Counted from the first letter of the stretch, positions 33,455-42,486 are shown. The stretch is DNA of 64,000 nucleotides from Hymenobacter sp. BT18 (GCF_012273015.1 NZ_CP050954.1:868001-932000), one strand, 5' to 3'. The notes: generated by a model not told the origin, from the sequence alone. Program-made: numbers and translations.

Positions 33455-36301
33455 TTATTGTTTCACCACCTTCTGGGTCCACTGCTGGCCACCTTGCTCC
33501 ACGCGCACCAGGTAGGTGCCCCGCTGCAGGCTGCTCAACTCCAGGTTGCCATCTACCCCCAGGGTGCGGGTCAGCAGCACGCGGCCGGTTAGGTCCAGTA
33601 CCTGCACTTTGGCGTTTTGCATGGGCACCGGCAGCTTCACCGTGAGGTTGTTCTGGGCCGGGTTGGGGTACACGCTCAGGGAGCCACCGCCATTCACTAC
33701 CGATTTCACGTCGGAGTAAGCAGTTTGGCCATCGAAGTCAACTTGCTTGAGGCGGTAGTACGAGGTACCCGTCAGCGGATTGGCATCCGTAGCCGCGTAC
33801 TCGTGGCGGCTCGACGTGGTGCCGTTGCCCTCTACCGTCGTAAACGTCTGGAAGTTCACCCCGTCGGCCGAGCGCTGCACTTCGAAGCCTTTGTTGTTTT
33901 TCTCCGAAGCCGTTACCCAGGTCAGTTTCACCTGCTTGCCCTGCAGCTTAGCCGAGAAGGCCGTCAGCGTTACGGGCAGCGGCTGGCCATCAATGCCTAC
34001 CCCTTCAATTTCTTCCGCCGTGGTGGGCGTCAGGTAGTTTTCCGAGGTCTGCGTGATGAAGCCCGTGGTGGGGTCGATGTTGTTGAACTCGAACACGTAG
34101 AAGTAGTAAGCTTTTGTGGGCTCAAAGTTTTCAACGGTTACCGAGTTGTTAGCGCCGGCATACACGGAGAAGTAACCCGGTGCCAACTGCGGACCCGTAC
34201 CATAAATGGAGTTGTTGGTCTGGTAAGACGTACCATCTACCGGCTGGCGGTTAGCGGGCAACAGCGGGTTTTCGCTGGCAACCACCAGGTGGCCTTCGCC
34301 CTGCCCGGCTACATTACCGGTGAAGGTAATGGTGATGTTTCGGCCACTGCGCGTCAGCAGGAAGGGGCGCTCGGCCGTGGGCTGCACGTCGATGGAGCGG
34401 CCCGCCAGCGTACCGTTGTTGGCGAAGTTCTGCGCAGTGGTAATTTCGAAGTCCGTGCTCTGGTAGCGCAACGTGTTGGAAGCCTGGCCCAAGTACGTAG
34501 GCGAGTAGCGCACATACAGGGTAGCATTTACACTGTACGTGGTGCTGCTAGGCGTGAACACTACGCTGCTGGAGAAGTTAATGCCGTCGGTGGATACCTG
34601 GAACTGAGGCGTAGCCGAAGGGTTCTGGGGCGAAGGCGTAGGTGCCGAAATCGTGATGGTAATGGGCTGACGCACCCGGTCGGCTACGAGGTTCAGTGCC
34701 TGCGTGGGCGAGTTTTCGTAGATCACCACGATGCCGGAAGTATTGTAGGCATTGGCCAGCTGCACCTGCGGACGGCTGGTGCCCGATACCGGGAAGGTCA
34801 CAGGGTTGGCCGGGTCGCTGGTGTGAGTAATTACCGTGGCATCTTCGCGGGCGGAGGGCGGCAGGTAGCGAATGTACACCGTCGTTACCGTCAGGTCGTT
34901 GCCGGAGTTGCGCGGAATCAGCAGCGAGTTGCCCGTTGCGCCGTTCAGTGCATCAAGGCCAGCAGCCGAGAGGGCCACCTGGAAGTAGATCGGAGCATTT
35001 ACCGTTACGCCTTCCAGCAGGTTAGTACCCGAGAGCTGGTAGGTCTGAATGGCCGAAGGCACACCCGGCACGGTAGAGAACAAGCTCAGTACGCCCGAAG
35101 CGTTGATAGCCGAGTTGCCACCCAAACCATTGGCCGTGATGTTAAGCGTACCGGTAATGGTGGTATTGGTGCCGCTTACACCCGAGCCCACAATGCTCCC
35201 GCTGAAGGCACCAGCGTTAGTGCCCACCAGGCGCACCTGGATTTCCTGGGTTACGTTGCCGCTGGCATCCGTAGTCAGGGTGATAGGCGTGTTGTTGTAC
35301 GTGCCTACGCCCGTCAGGCGGAAGCGAATGTTCGTAGCCGAAGGCGTCAGCGTTACCGTGGAGTTAGGTGCCAAACCCGTAGCCGTTACAATGGTCGTCA
35401 GCGTAGCCGAGCCGTTGGTAGAGACCGTGCCAAAGTTCAGCGGGTTTACGCTAAAGCTAATAGCCGTTACAGCTGCTGCCTGGCCGTTGCCACTCACTGC
35501 CACGTTCTCCGTTACCGTGCCCGAGCCATTAGGCGTAGAAACAACAATGTTCTCCGAAATATTGGTCTGCTGAGTAGGGGCAAACTGTACGTAGATGGTT
35601 ACCGGGTCATTTACCAGCGTGCTTCCCGTACGGCTAAGCGTAATAGGCGTGCTGGTGAACGTAGTCCCGTTGACGCTGATGCGGAAGTTAGTCGAGGGCG
35701 TAACCGTAACGTTGCCCGTGAGGTTGGCGGCTGAGATGTTGAACGACTGCGTGGCCGAGGTTTCGCCGATACGGGTAGGGCTAAACGACAGAGCGGTTGG
35801 GTTGATAGTCAGCCGGGGCGTAGCGGCAATGCCCGTGCCCGTCAGCCCAAACGTGCGGGTAAGTGAGCCAGCAGTAAGCACTAGGTTGGCAGCACGGGAG
35901 CCCACTGCACTAGGTGCAAAGCGTACGTATACTGGAAAACCGCCTGTAGCCTTAGCTTCGGCAGCCGTCACGGTCACCGTGTTGGTAAAGGTCACATTGT
36001 CGCGGCTAACCTGAAAGTCGCCGTTGTTGGTGCCCGTCAGCGAAACCACTACGTTAGCCGTCAGGCTGTTGCTGCCCTTTACCGTAAGGATTACAATGTC
36101 CTCCGGATCGGTAGTATCATAAATACGCTGGGTGGTCTGCCCAACTTCGGTATCAACAAAGTCAGGGTTGTCTGAATTAATGCCGGAGCCAGCAATGCTC
36201 TGCGCAAAGCTCAGGGAAGGCAAAACGAACAGCGCCAGCATGAACACCCAAATAACCGACCAGGCAGTGCGGCGTTGGGGGCGAGTGTATGAATTTTTCA
36301 T
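33455..36301 (-). CDS. Type IX secreted protein with Ig-like repeats and type A sorting domain
   Basis: The 948-residue product has a signal peptide (IWVFMLALFVLPSLSFAQS). It carries repeated beta-sandwich units of the choice-of-anchor kind (~60-160, ~165-275, ~280-390, ~395-510), with the recurring SATQSFNISAANLTGNV-type strand and a closing SGNGQ/GTG turn. A segment at ~730-800 (APGYFSVYAGANNSVTVENF) reads like a fibronectin-type region. The end (~870-948) is a type A sorting domain: LSVYPNPAQNNLTVKL, VLDLTGRVLL, LQRGTYLVRVEQ. It is a cargo of the type IX system and is presumably processed by a PorU-type sortase. No enzyme motif was seen. It is next to, and related in layout to, the 1711-residue protein. 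Confidence 0.88.
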   Translation of the reverse strand: MKNSYTRPQRRTAWSVIWVFMLALFVLPSLSFAQSIAGSGINSDNPDFVDTEVGQTTQRIYDTTDPEDIVILTVKGSNSLTANVVVSLTGTNNGDFQVSRDNVTFTNTVTVTAAEAKATGGFPVYVRFAPSAVGSRAANLVLTAGSLTRTFGLTGTGIAATPRLTINPTALSFSPTRIGETSATQSFNISAANLTGNVTVTPSTNFRISVNGTTFTSTPITLSRTGSTLVNDPVTIYVQFAPTQQTNISENIVVSTPNGSGTVTENVAVSGNGQAAAVTAISFSVNPLNFGTVSTNGSATLTTIVTATGLAPNSTVTLTPSATNIRFRLTGVGTYNNTPITLTTDASGNVTQEIQVRLVGTNAGAFSGSIVGSGVSGTNTTITGTLNITANGLGGNSAINASGVLSLFSTVPGVPSAIQTYQLSGTNLLEGVTVNAPIYFQVALSAAGLDALNGATGNSLLIPRNSGNDLTVTTVYIRYLPPSAREDATVITHTSDPANPVTFPVSGTSRPQVQLANAYNTSGIVVIYENSPTQALNLVADRVRQPITITISAPTPSPQNPSATPQFQVSTDGINFSSSVVFTPSSTTYSVNATLYVRYSPTYLGQASNTLRYQSTDFEITTAQNFANNGTLAGRSIDVQPTAERPFLLTRSGRNITITFTGNVAGQGEGHLVVASENPLLPANRQPVDGTSYQTNNSIYGTGPQLAPGYFSVYAGANNSVTVENFEPTKAYYFYVFEFNNIDPTTGFITQTSENYLTPTTAEEIEGVGIDGQPLPVTLTAFSAKLQGKQVKLTWVTASEKNNKGFEVQRSADGVNFQTFTTVEGNGTTSSRHEYAATDANPLTGTSYYRLKQVDFDGQTAYSDVKSVVNGGGSLSVYPNPAQNNLTVKLPVPMQNAKVQVLDLTGRVLLTRTLGVDGNLELSSLQRGTYLVRVEQGGQQWTQKVVKQ

Positions 36302-36838
36302 ATGAGTAAGTAAAAAGTTTTACGGTGAAAAGACAACCAATTGATTGTCAGTGTTTAGCAAGCCAGGTTGATGTTCATCAAACCTGCTCCTTGTACGCAG
36401 TAGCTAAGGGTCAGTTCAATAATTTTTTTGACATTGCATATAATTTTTCTATACATCTATTTGTTCGCATATTTATTTGATTTATGTTAGTAGGTCTGTT
36501 CTTTAGGGAAAGCCGGACCGATAATTTGGCCCTGCCCGGGTCTACAGATTTCGTGCCCAAATGATTCCCAGGATCATTCAACTATACGAATTGTTATCTT
36601 TTCCGGATTTCAGGCTGCTTTGCTTCCGGATGCCTGCCTCTGCGGCTCTCCGGTGAACTTATGCTTGTTATTCAGTTAGCGCCATGTGAATGAAAACGGC
36701 TACTCTGGTGCTTTGTACCTCACTCCGGGTAGCTTTTGCTTTTCATAAAGCGGAATGTTTTCTTGGTTTTCTACAACCATAACCCAAATTGTCGTTGCAG
36801 GTTGCAAACCGGTGGCTGGGTGAAATAATATGGGCTGC
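36302..36838. other. AT-rich non-coding gap
   Basis: This 537-base stretch between a type IX cargo gene and murI has no convincing gene; the short frames in it lack start context or overlap murI. About 36415-36490 is strikingly A/T-rich against a GC-rich background. A near-palindrome (CAGGTTGATGTTCATCAAACCTG-like, 36364-36386) lies 63 bases upstream of the cargo gene start and could be an operator. No TAnnTTTG element was found on the minus strand here. Confidence 0.6.
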
Positions 36839-37672
36839 TTATTCCCAGAGTGGATAGTGCTCCAGTTGTACTTCCTGCTCGAAAAAGATACGGGTGCTTT
36901 CCTCGAAAGAGCGGGTGAAGTCGGACACATAAAAATGATGGGCCGGGACGCCTTCTTTGGCTGGGGCCGCCAGCTGCTGCGCATTCAGGTACTGGCGCAC
37001 GTGCTCGGCTACTACGTCGGAGGCATCTAACACTTCTACCCTTCCCTGATAAAAGGCCGCAATCTGCTGCTTGATTAACGGGTAGTGGGTGCAGGCCAGC
37101 ACCAACGCCTCAATGCCCTCGAGTACGGGACTCGATAGGTAGGTTTCAATGATGTTGCGGGAAATAGAGTTGTTGAAGAAGCCCTCCTCCACCATCGGGG
37201 CCAGCAGCGGCGTAGCCAGGCTGCGCAGCTCTACGCCCGCGTCCAGGTCGTCTATCTTTTTGCGGTACACGTTGCTGTTCACCGTTTGCTTGGTGCCAAT
37301 GAGGCCCACGGTGCGCCCGGCATACGCCTTTCCCACGTAGGCCACAATGGGGTCAATTACGTTCAGGACCCGGGCTTTGGAGCCTACGTATTCCTTCACC
37401 AGCTCATAAGCCGCCGCCGAGGCCGAGTTGCAGGCAATAAGAATCACCTTGCACTGTTGCTTGAGCAGCAGGTCGCAGATCTTCACGGAGTAGGCCTGAA
37501 TGGCGGCCGTGCTTTTGTCACCATAGGGCAGGTGGGCCGTGTCGCCGAAGTACACCAGCCTTTCCTGCGGGAGCAGCTTGTTGACGGCCCGGGCCACGGT
37601 GAGGCCCCCAATGCCACTATCGAAAACCCCAATGGGGCGAGAAGCCAGGGAGGAAGAAGCTGCTGTACCCAT
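36839..37672 (-). CDS. murI: Glutamate racemase
   Basis: MurI makes D-glutamate for peptidoglycan in the cytoplasm. The 277-residue protein has both catalytic cysteines, C81 (IACNSASA) and C194 (LACTHYPLI), plus the substrate motif GVFDSGIGGLTV with D18. The length is usual. The ATG at 37672 is chosen; a TACCTTTG promoter element ends only 8 bases before it. Confidence 0.95.
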   Translation of the reverse strand: MGTAASSSLASRPIGVFDSGIGGLTVARAVNKLLPQERLVYFGDTAHLPYGDKSTAAIQAYSVKICDLLLKQQCKVILIACNSASAAAYELVKEYVGSKARVLNVIDPIVAYVGKAYAGRTVGLIGTKQTVNSNVYRKKIDDLDAGVELRSLATPLLAPMVEEGFFNNSISRNIIETYLSSPVLEGIEALVLACTHYPLIKQQIAAFYQGRVEVLDASDVVAEHVRQYLNAQQLAAPAKEGVPAHHFYVSDFTRSFEESTRIFFEQEVQLEHYPLWE

Positions 37673-37680
37673 ATTGAGCG

Positions 37681-37688
37681 CAAAGGTA
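37681..37688 (-). promoter_or_regulatory. Candidate -7 element of murI
   Basis: Minus-strand TACCTTTG lies 8 bases from the murI ATG, so the transcript would have almost no leader. No -33 TTG is evident. Confidence 0.45.
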
Positions 37689-37816
37689 AATCGTTTTTAC
37701 TGGGTTATGGCGCTGTGGTGCGGTATTCCCCTGTGGGCCTTCCCTACTCCGGGTAGGCAGGTCAGAAATATTCTTCCTATATAGTAGGCTCTAACTGCCG
37801 CTTTCCCCTGATTCCT

Positions 37817-38050
37817 ATGAGTACGGTTTTGCATGAAATCGACCAGGCCCTGGCTTCTTTCGATGCTACCCGCGGCCGGCCCGTAGCCATTGAGCTGGGC
37901 GAACGGAAATACACCCAGCTAATTCTCGACGTGGCCCACCTGCACCAGGCTGGCGGCGACCTGACCACTAATACGGGCCGCCCCCTGGCGTACCGGGGCC
38001 TCGAAATCCTGCGCGACGAGCTGAACGTGGACCGGGTGCGGGTTATCTAG
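37817..38050 (+). CDS. Small protein of unknown function
   Basis: This 77-residue protein starts MSTVLHEIDQALASFDATR and ends in NVDRVRVI. It is compact alpha/beta, with a possible helix-strand-helix (KYTQLILDVAHLHQAG) and no signal, membrane helix or cysteine. The sequence looks protein-coding: balanced composition, normal codon use, and an ATG after a gap from the divergent murI. Its stop codon forms part of the left arm of the inverted repeat that follows. No family was recognised. Confidence 0.65.
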   Translation: MSTVLHEIDQALASFDATRGRPVAIELGERKYTQLILDVAHLHQAGGDLTTNTGRPLAYRGLEILRDELNVDRVRVI

Positions 38051-38243
38051 ACCGCAGATAGCACCGATTTTTCGAATAAGACAGTCGGCTCCATACTCAA
38101 AGCAGGAAGTTGCGTCTTAGTCTGTACGTTTATCTGGAGCGCCATTTTTCTGACCGTTTCTTCGGGTTGCTAGCTGGTTATTCTTCCGTGCCAACTACAA
38201 AATCCGCGGAATCCGTTAAAATCCGTGCCCATCCGTGGTCTAC
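38048..38243. repeat. Inverted-repeat element between the small gene and the ABC-F gene
   Basis: The left arm (38048-38072) reads TAGACCGCAGATAGCACCGA and onward. The right arm (about 38207-38243) is its imperfect inverse, with tandem ATCCGTG/ATCCGCG units ending in GTGGTCTA. The arms include the upstream stop codon and touch the TACCTTTG element of the next gene. The consensus resembles the arms at 8380-8534. Confidence 0.65.
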
Positions 38244-38248
38244 CTTTG
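38241..38248 (+). promoter_or_regulatory. Candidate -7 element of the ABC-F gene
   Basis: TACCTTTG ends 4 bases before the ATG at 38253. If used, the mRNA would be leaderless or nearly so. It overlaps the end of the inverted repeat. Confidence 0.4.
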
Positions 38249-38252
38249 CGGT

Positions 38253-40178
38253 ATGAACCTGCTTTCCGCTGAAAACCTTTCGAAGAATTATGCCGACCGG
38301 TGGCTTTTCCGGGACCTGAACTTTGGTTTGCAGCAAGGCCAGCGCGTGGCCTTCGTGGGCATCAACGGTACCGGCAAAACCACGCTCATGAAAATCCTAG
38401 CTGGCCTGGAGCAGCCCGATACCGGCCTGGTGAGCACGCGCAAAGGCATTCGGGTTACCTATCTGGGCCAGCAGCCCGTGTTCGATGAAAGCCTGACGGT
38501 GGAGGAAACCATCTTCGCCAGCCAGAACGACACGCTGCGCGCCATTCAGGAGTACGAGCACGTCGTCAACGACCCCGACCACAAAGCCGACGACCTGCAG
38601 CGCGTGCTGGAACGCATGGATTCCCTGAACGCCTGGGACTACGAGGCCCAGGTGCAGCAGATTCTGGGCCGCCTGGGCATCCTGGGCGAGCTGCTCACGC
38701 GCAACGTGAGCATGCTCTCGGGTGGGCAGCGCAAGCGCGTGGCCTTGGCCCGGGTGCTCATTGAGGAGCCCGACGTGCTGCTGCTCGACGAGCCCACCAA
38801 CCACTTGGACCTGGCTACTATTGAGTGGCTGGAAAACCGCCTCTCCTCCCCCAGCCTCACCCTGCTGATGGTGACCCACGACCGGTATTTCCTCGACAGT
38901 GTGGCCAACGAAATTGTGGAGCTGGACAAGGGCCAGGTGTACCGCTACCAGGGCAACTACGCCTACTTCGTGGAGAAGAAAGCCGACCGCGAAATGCGGG
39001 AGTCGGTGGAAGTGGAAAAGGCGCGGCAGCTGTTCAAGAAAGAGCTGGAGTGGATGCGCCGTATGCCCCAGGCCCGCGGCACCAAGCAGAAAGCCCGTAT
39101 CGACGCGTTTTACGTAACCAAGGAAAAGGCCAGCACCAACCTGAGCAAGCAGCAGGTGGAGCTGAGCGTGAAAACCACCCGCCAGGGCGGTAAAATCATT
39201 GAAGCCAGCCACCTCAACAAGAAGTTCGGCGACAACGTGGTGCTGGATGACTTCAGCTACGTATTCAAGAAAAAGGACCGGATTGGCCTTGTTGGGCCCA
39301 ACGGCGCCGGCAAGTCTACCCTGCTGAACATGCTCACGGGCAAGCTTCAGCCCGACTCTGGCACCATTGAGGTGGGCCAGACCACCGTGTTTGGCTACTA
39401 CACCCAGACGGAGCTGGAATTCGACCCCTCACAGCGCGTTATCGACATTGTGAAAGAAGTAGCCGAGGTAGTGGAGCTGGCCAACGGCGACGTGCTGACG
39501 GCCAGCCAGTTTCTGAGCTTGTTTCTGTTTCCGCCGGCCCAGCAGTATACGCTGGTAAGCAAGCTGAGTGGGGGCGAGAAGCGCCGCCTGCAGTTGCTGC
39601 GCGTGCTCATCAAAAACCCCAACTTCCTGATTCTTGACGAGCCCACCAACGACCTGGACCTGGGCACGCTTAACATTCTGGAAGATTTCCTGCTGCACTT
39701 CAGCGGCTGCCTGCTCATCGTCAGCCACGACCGGTACTTCCTGGACCAGCTGGCCGAGCACCTGTTTGTGCTGGAACCTGGCGGGGCCGTGCTCAACTTC
39801 CCCGGCAACTACACCGACTACCGCGGCTACCTGGCCGAGCGGGAAACGGAAGCGGCGCTGGAAGCTGCCGAGCAGGAAGCCAAAGCCGCCCGGGCTGCGG
39901 CCAAGGTGGCGGTAGCCGCCCCGGCCACCCCAGCCCCCGCGCCCAAGCCCGCCGAGGTGCCCAAGCGCAAGGCCACGTTTGCCGAGAAGAAGGAATACGA
40001 AACCCTGGAAAAGGAAATCGGGCAACTGGAAGTTCGCAAGCAGGAGCTGATTGAGAAGCTCAACTCCGGCTCCGGCTCCCACCAGGAGCTGGCCGACTGG
40101 GCCGCCGAGCTCAAGCGCACCGAAAACACCATCGACGACAAGGGCATGCGCTGGCTGGAACTGGCCGAGCTGGTGTAG
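38253..40178 (+). CDS. ABC-F family ATPase (Uup/EttA type)
   Basis: ABC-F proteins lack membrane parts and act on the ribosome, for example to rescue stalls. The 641-residue protein has two ATPase cassettes. The first has Walker A GINGTGKTT (~36-44), signature LSGGQRKR and Walker B VLLLDEPTNHLD. The second has GPNGAGKST (~350), LSGGEKRR and FLILDEPTNDLD. The linker between them contains the ABC-F helix (ELEWMRRMPQARGTKQKARI). An Ala/Pro-rich stretch and a C-terminal coiled coil (~565-641) follow, as in Uup. ATG 38253 is chosen since it opens MNLLSAENLSKNYADRWLF. No resistance function can be inferred. Confidence 0.93.
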   Translation: MNLLSAENLSKNYADRWLFRDLNFGLQQGQRVAFVGINGTGKTTLMKILAGLEQPDTGLVSTRKGIRVTYLGQQPVFDESLTVEETIFASQNDTLRAIQEYEHVVNDPDHKADDLQRVLERMDSLNAWDYEAQVQQILGRLGILGELLTRNVSMLSGGQRKRVALARVLIEEPDVLLLDEPTNHLDLATIEWLENRLSSPSLTLLMVTHDRYFLDSVANEIVELDKGQVYRYQGNYAYFVEKKADREMRESVEVEKARQLFKKELEWMRRMPQARGTKQKARIDAFYVTKEKASTNLSKQQVELSVKTTRQGGKIIEASHLNKKFGDNVVLDDFSYVFKKKDRIGLVGPNGAGKSTLLNMLTGKLQPDSGTIEVGQTTVFGYYTQTELEFDPSQRVIDIVKEVAEVVELANGDVLTASQFLSLFLFPPAQQYTLVSKLSGGEKRRLQLLRVLIKNPNFLILDEPTNDLDLGTLNILEDFLLHFSGCLLIVSHDRYFLDQLAEHLFVLEPGGAVLNFPGNYTDYRGYLAERETEAALEAAEQEAKAARAAAKVAVAAPATPAPAPKPAEVPKRKATFAEKKEYETLEKEIGQLEVRKQELIEKLNSGSGSHQELADWAAELKRTENTIDDKGMRWLELAELV

Positions 40179-40200
40179 CCCGCGAACTGCCTCATACAGC

Positions 40201-40236
40201 AAAGAAGCCTCCTCTGCGCGCAGGGGAGGCTTCTTT
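40201..40236. terminator. Bidirectional terminator after the ABC-F gene
   Basis: AAAGAAGCCTCC (40201-40212) pairs with GGAGGCTTCTTT (40225-40236). The apex contains CTGCGCGCAG. It separates the ABC-F gene from the convergent DUF952 gene. Confidence 0.8.
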
Positions 40237-40241
40237 GTTGG

Positions 40242-40598
40242 TTATTGGTCTTGTTGTAAAGCGGCCGGCAGAGTGGCCTGGCCTAGTTCATCTACCGGGA
40301 AAGGCCAGCTGCGGACCACGGCGCTTACCGGAATAGGCGCGAAGATGTGCGGAAAGTATGCCTGTCGGCCCGCTGCCCACTCACGCTCTACCCGTACCTG
40401 GGCGACTGTTAGCGCGGCTTCGTCTATTTCCAGCAGCACCGCTTCCGGGCTGTTCCGGTAATGGCGGCGGGCAGTTTCCAACACCTGGCTTAGTTCCGAA
40501 GCGTGGATAAAGCCCTCCGCCGCTAGGTCGGGGCTGGCAAAGAAGCCGGTGCGTTGCGCGGCCGCCCAATCGGTGGGCTGGGCTATGCGGTAGAGCAT
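40242..40598 (-). CDS. DUF952 family protein
   Basis: This 118-residue protein has the DUF952 layout: an opening MLYRIAQPTDW, the segment DLAAEGFIHASELSQV around residue 28, and FPHIFAPIPVSAVVRSWPFP near 90. DUF952 is a small cytoplasmic fold often found alone or fused to glutathione S-transferase-like proteins; its reaction is not established. The ATG at 40598 is chosen over the upstream frame, which runs through an intergenic repeat. Confidence 0.88.
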   Translation of the reverse strand: MLYRIAQPTDWAAAQRTGFFASPDLAAEGFIHASELSQVLETARRHYRNSPEAVLLEIDEAALTVAQVRVEREWAAGRQAYFPHIFAPIPVSAVVRSWPFPVDELGQATLPAALQQDQ

Positions 40599-40713
40599 GG
40601 TTGACTTGTTAAATGGTTTAGTTGTTGAATGACTAACTGGCTGAACCGTCGGGTCGTTTCTGGCCCTAATACAACCAGTCAGCCATGCAACAAGCCAACC
40701 ATGCAACCATTTT
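40599..40713. repeat. Foldback repeat between two minus-strand genes
   Basis: The left half has degenerate GTTGACTTGTTAAATGGTTT-type units and the right half has inverted copies (CAACAAGCCAACCATGCAACC). It is built like the isc gap foldbacks, but with a different unit sequence. Confidence 0.6.
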
Positions 40714-41100
40714 CTAAGCCTGCCACACTTCCTGCTGCACGGCTTTGCCCACCGTCAGCACCAGGCGGGTGGGGTTGGGCACGAGCGTGAGGCGGGCTTC
40801 CTTGCCGGAATACTTTTCCGAATCAATCCAGACGCCCTCTTTGGGCGAGGGCGTAGCGCTGGTAGAGGCGGGCAGGTAAGCGGTGGGCAGCAGCACATCC
40901 GTATCCGAAACGAGGTCGGTGTGTACTTTTTCCAGGGCCGCTTCCAGGAAGGCCCCGTATTCATCGTTGAAGTCGTCTTCCAGGTCGTGCAGCTCCTCTT
41001 CTACGTCGTCGTAGCGGGCGTCGTCGTAGGTGAGCTTTTGCAGTTCTTGCTTTTTCTCAATCAGGGCCACCAGGGCACGGTTGAGGTCCTCCTTATTCAT
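40714..41100 (-). CDS. Conserved-looking acidic protein, unknown function
   Basis: This 128-residue protein has an N-terminal coiled coil (~5-60; DLNRALVALIEKKQELQKL, then the very acidic YDDVEEELHDLEDDFNDEYG). A beta-rich C-terminal half follows (WIDSEKYSGKEARLTLVPNPTRLVLTV). It has no signal or membrane part. It is downstream of the HPPD start region on the opposite strand and shares direction with the DUF952 gene. No family was recognised. Confidence 0.7.
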   Translation of the reverse strand: MNKEDLNRALVALIEKKQELQKLTYDDARYDDVEEELHDLEDDFNDEYGAFLEAALEKVHTDLVSDTDVLLPTAYLPASTSATPSPKEGVWIDSEKYSGKEARLTLVPNPTRLVLTVGKAVQQEVWQA

Positions 41101-41275
41101 ATCTCCTCAGGGGTAATAGGTGATGCAGTGGGGTAAAGGTGCGCAGGATTCAGGAATTTCTGAATCCGGGAAGGTGCAAAATAGCCCGCTCCCCGGTACG
41201 ATTCAACCGAATCCCGTATTTTTACTCCTAATCTACCCTTCCATTATCCACCCGACCTTACCCCCACCCTTCCTG

Positions 41276-42409
41276 ATGGAAACCATGACTTCGCCTGCAG
41301 TGCAGGCTCACCCCGCCCACGATTTTTTGCCCCTGAATGGCACCGACCACCTGGAGTTTTACGTGGGCAACGCCAAGCAGTCGGCCTACTACTACCAGGC
41401 GGCTTTCGGCTTCGAGCTCGTGGCTTACTCCGGTCCCGAAACCGGGGTGCGCGACCGGGCTTCCTACGTACTGCAGCAAAACAAAATCCGCCTCGTCCTC
41501 ACCACCTCCCTCCTCCCCGACTCCGACATTACCCGCCACGTGGCCAAGCACGGCGACGGCGTGAAGGTGATGGCCCTGTGGGTGGACGATGCCCGCAAAT
41601 CCTTCGAGGAAACCACCAAGCGCGGCGCCCGGCCCGCTTTCGAGCCCTACACCATTGAAGACGCCCATGGCTCTGTGACCCTGGCCGGCATCTACACTTA
41701 CGGCGAAACCATCCACACCTTCGTGGAGCGTAGCAACTATACCGGCCCCTTTCTGCCCGGCTACGTCGCCAAAACCAGCAATGTGCCCCAGGGTACGCCC
41801 GTGGGGTTGCAGTACGTGGACCACTGCGTGGGCAACGTAGGCTGGGGCCAGATGAATGAGTGGGTGAAGTTCTACGAGGACGTGATGGGATTCAAGCTGC
41901 TCATCACCTTCGACGACGACGACATCAGCACCGAGTACTCGGCTTTGATGAGCAAGGTGGTGAGCAACGGCAACGGCTACGTGAAGTTTCCCATCAACGA
42001 GCCCGCCGAAGGCAAGAAGAAAAGCCAGATTGAAGAGTACCTCGACTTCTACCACGATGCCGGTGTGCAGCACATTGCCATCATCACCCACGACATCCGC
42101 ACCACGGTAGCCGAGCTGCGCCGTCGCGGCGTGGAGTTCCTCACCGTGCCCGGCACCTACTACGATGATCTGCTGGAGCGCGTGGGCGCCATCGACGAGG
42201 AGCTGGAAAGCATCAAGGAGCTGAACCTGCTGGTGGACCGCGACGAAGAAGGCTACCTCCTGCAGATTTTCACCAAGCCGGTGGAAGACCGCCCCACCGT
42301 GTTCTTTGAAATCATCCAGCGCAAAGGCGCCAAGTCGTTCGGCAAAGGCAACTTCAAAGCTTTATTCGAAGCCATTGAGCGGGAGCAGGCTCTGCGCGGT
42401 AACCTGTAA
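41276..42409 (+). CDS. hppD: 4-hydroxyphenylpyruvate dioxygenase
   Basis: HPPD converts 4-hydroxyphenylpyruvate to homogentisate in tyrosine breakdown using Fe(II). The 377-residue protein has two glyoxalase-type halves. The iron ligands are H183 (YVDHCVGNV), H266 (GVQHIAIITHDI) and E345 (FFEIIQRKG), with the C-terminal helix segment KSFGKGNFKALFEAIEREQ. The start is METMTSPAV at 41276; an ATG three codons later is also possible. The longer frame to 41120 runs through non-coding sequence. Homogentisate dioxygenase is not in the window. Confidence 0.95.
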   Translation: METMTSPAVQAHPAHDFLPLNGTDHLEFYVGNAKQSAYYYQAAFGFELVAYSGPETGVRDRASYVLQQNKIRLVLTTSLLPDSDITRHVAKHGDGVKVMALWVDDARKSFEETTKRGARPAFEPYTIEDAHGSVTLAGIYTYGETIHTFVERSNYTGPFLPGYVAKTSNVPQGTPVGLQYVDHCVGNVGWGQMNEWVKFYEDVMGFKLLITFDDDDISTEYSALMSKVVSNGNGYVKFPINEPAEGKKKSQIEEYLDFYHDAGVQHIAIITHDIRTTVAELRRRGVEFLTVPGTYYDDLLERVGAIDEELESIKELNLLVDRDEEGYLLQIFTKPVEDRPTVFFEIIQRKGAKSFGKGNFKALFEAIEREQALRGNL

Positions 42410-42435
42410 GCACCCAACTTTTTGTGGGCTTGCTT

Positions 42436-42486
42436 CTAAAACCAGAAAAGCCCCAGCCATAACGGCTGGGGCTTTTCTGGTTTTAG
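42436..42486. terminator. Perfect 23-bp hairpin, bidirectional terminator
   Basis: The 23 bases 42436-42458 are exactly complementary to 42464-42486 with the loop ATAAC. It contains A- and T-rich outer parts and lies between the convergent HPPD gene and the Hint-domain protein gene. Confidence 0.85.

Noticed and set aside
33617-35734. 705-codon plus-strand frame opposite a type IX cargo gene
   Set aside because: It is very Arg/Gly/Tyr-rich and lacks a start context. The minus strand has a signal peptide, Ig-like repeats and a sorting domain.
28139-36301. Possible CRISPR or tandem-repeat array in the two giant genes
   Set aside because: The repetition is at protein level (Ig-like domains of about 100 residues) with divergent DNA; no short identical repeats with regular spacers.
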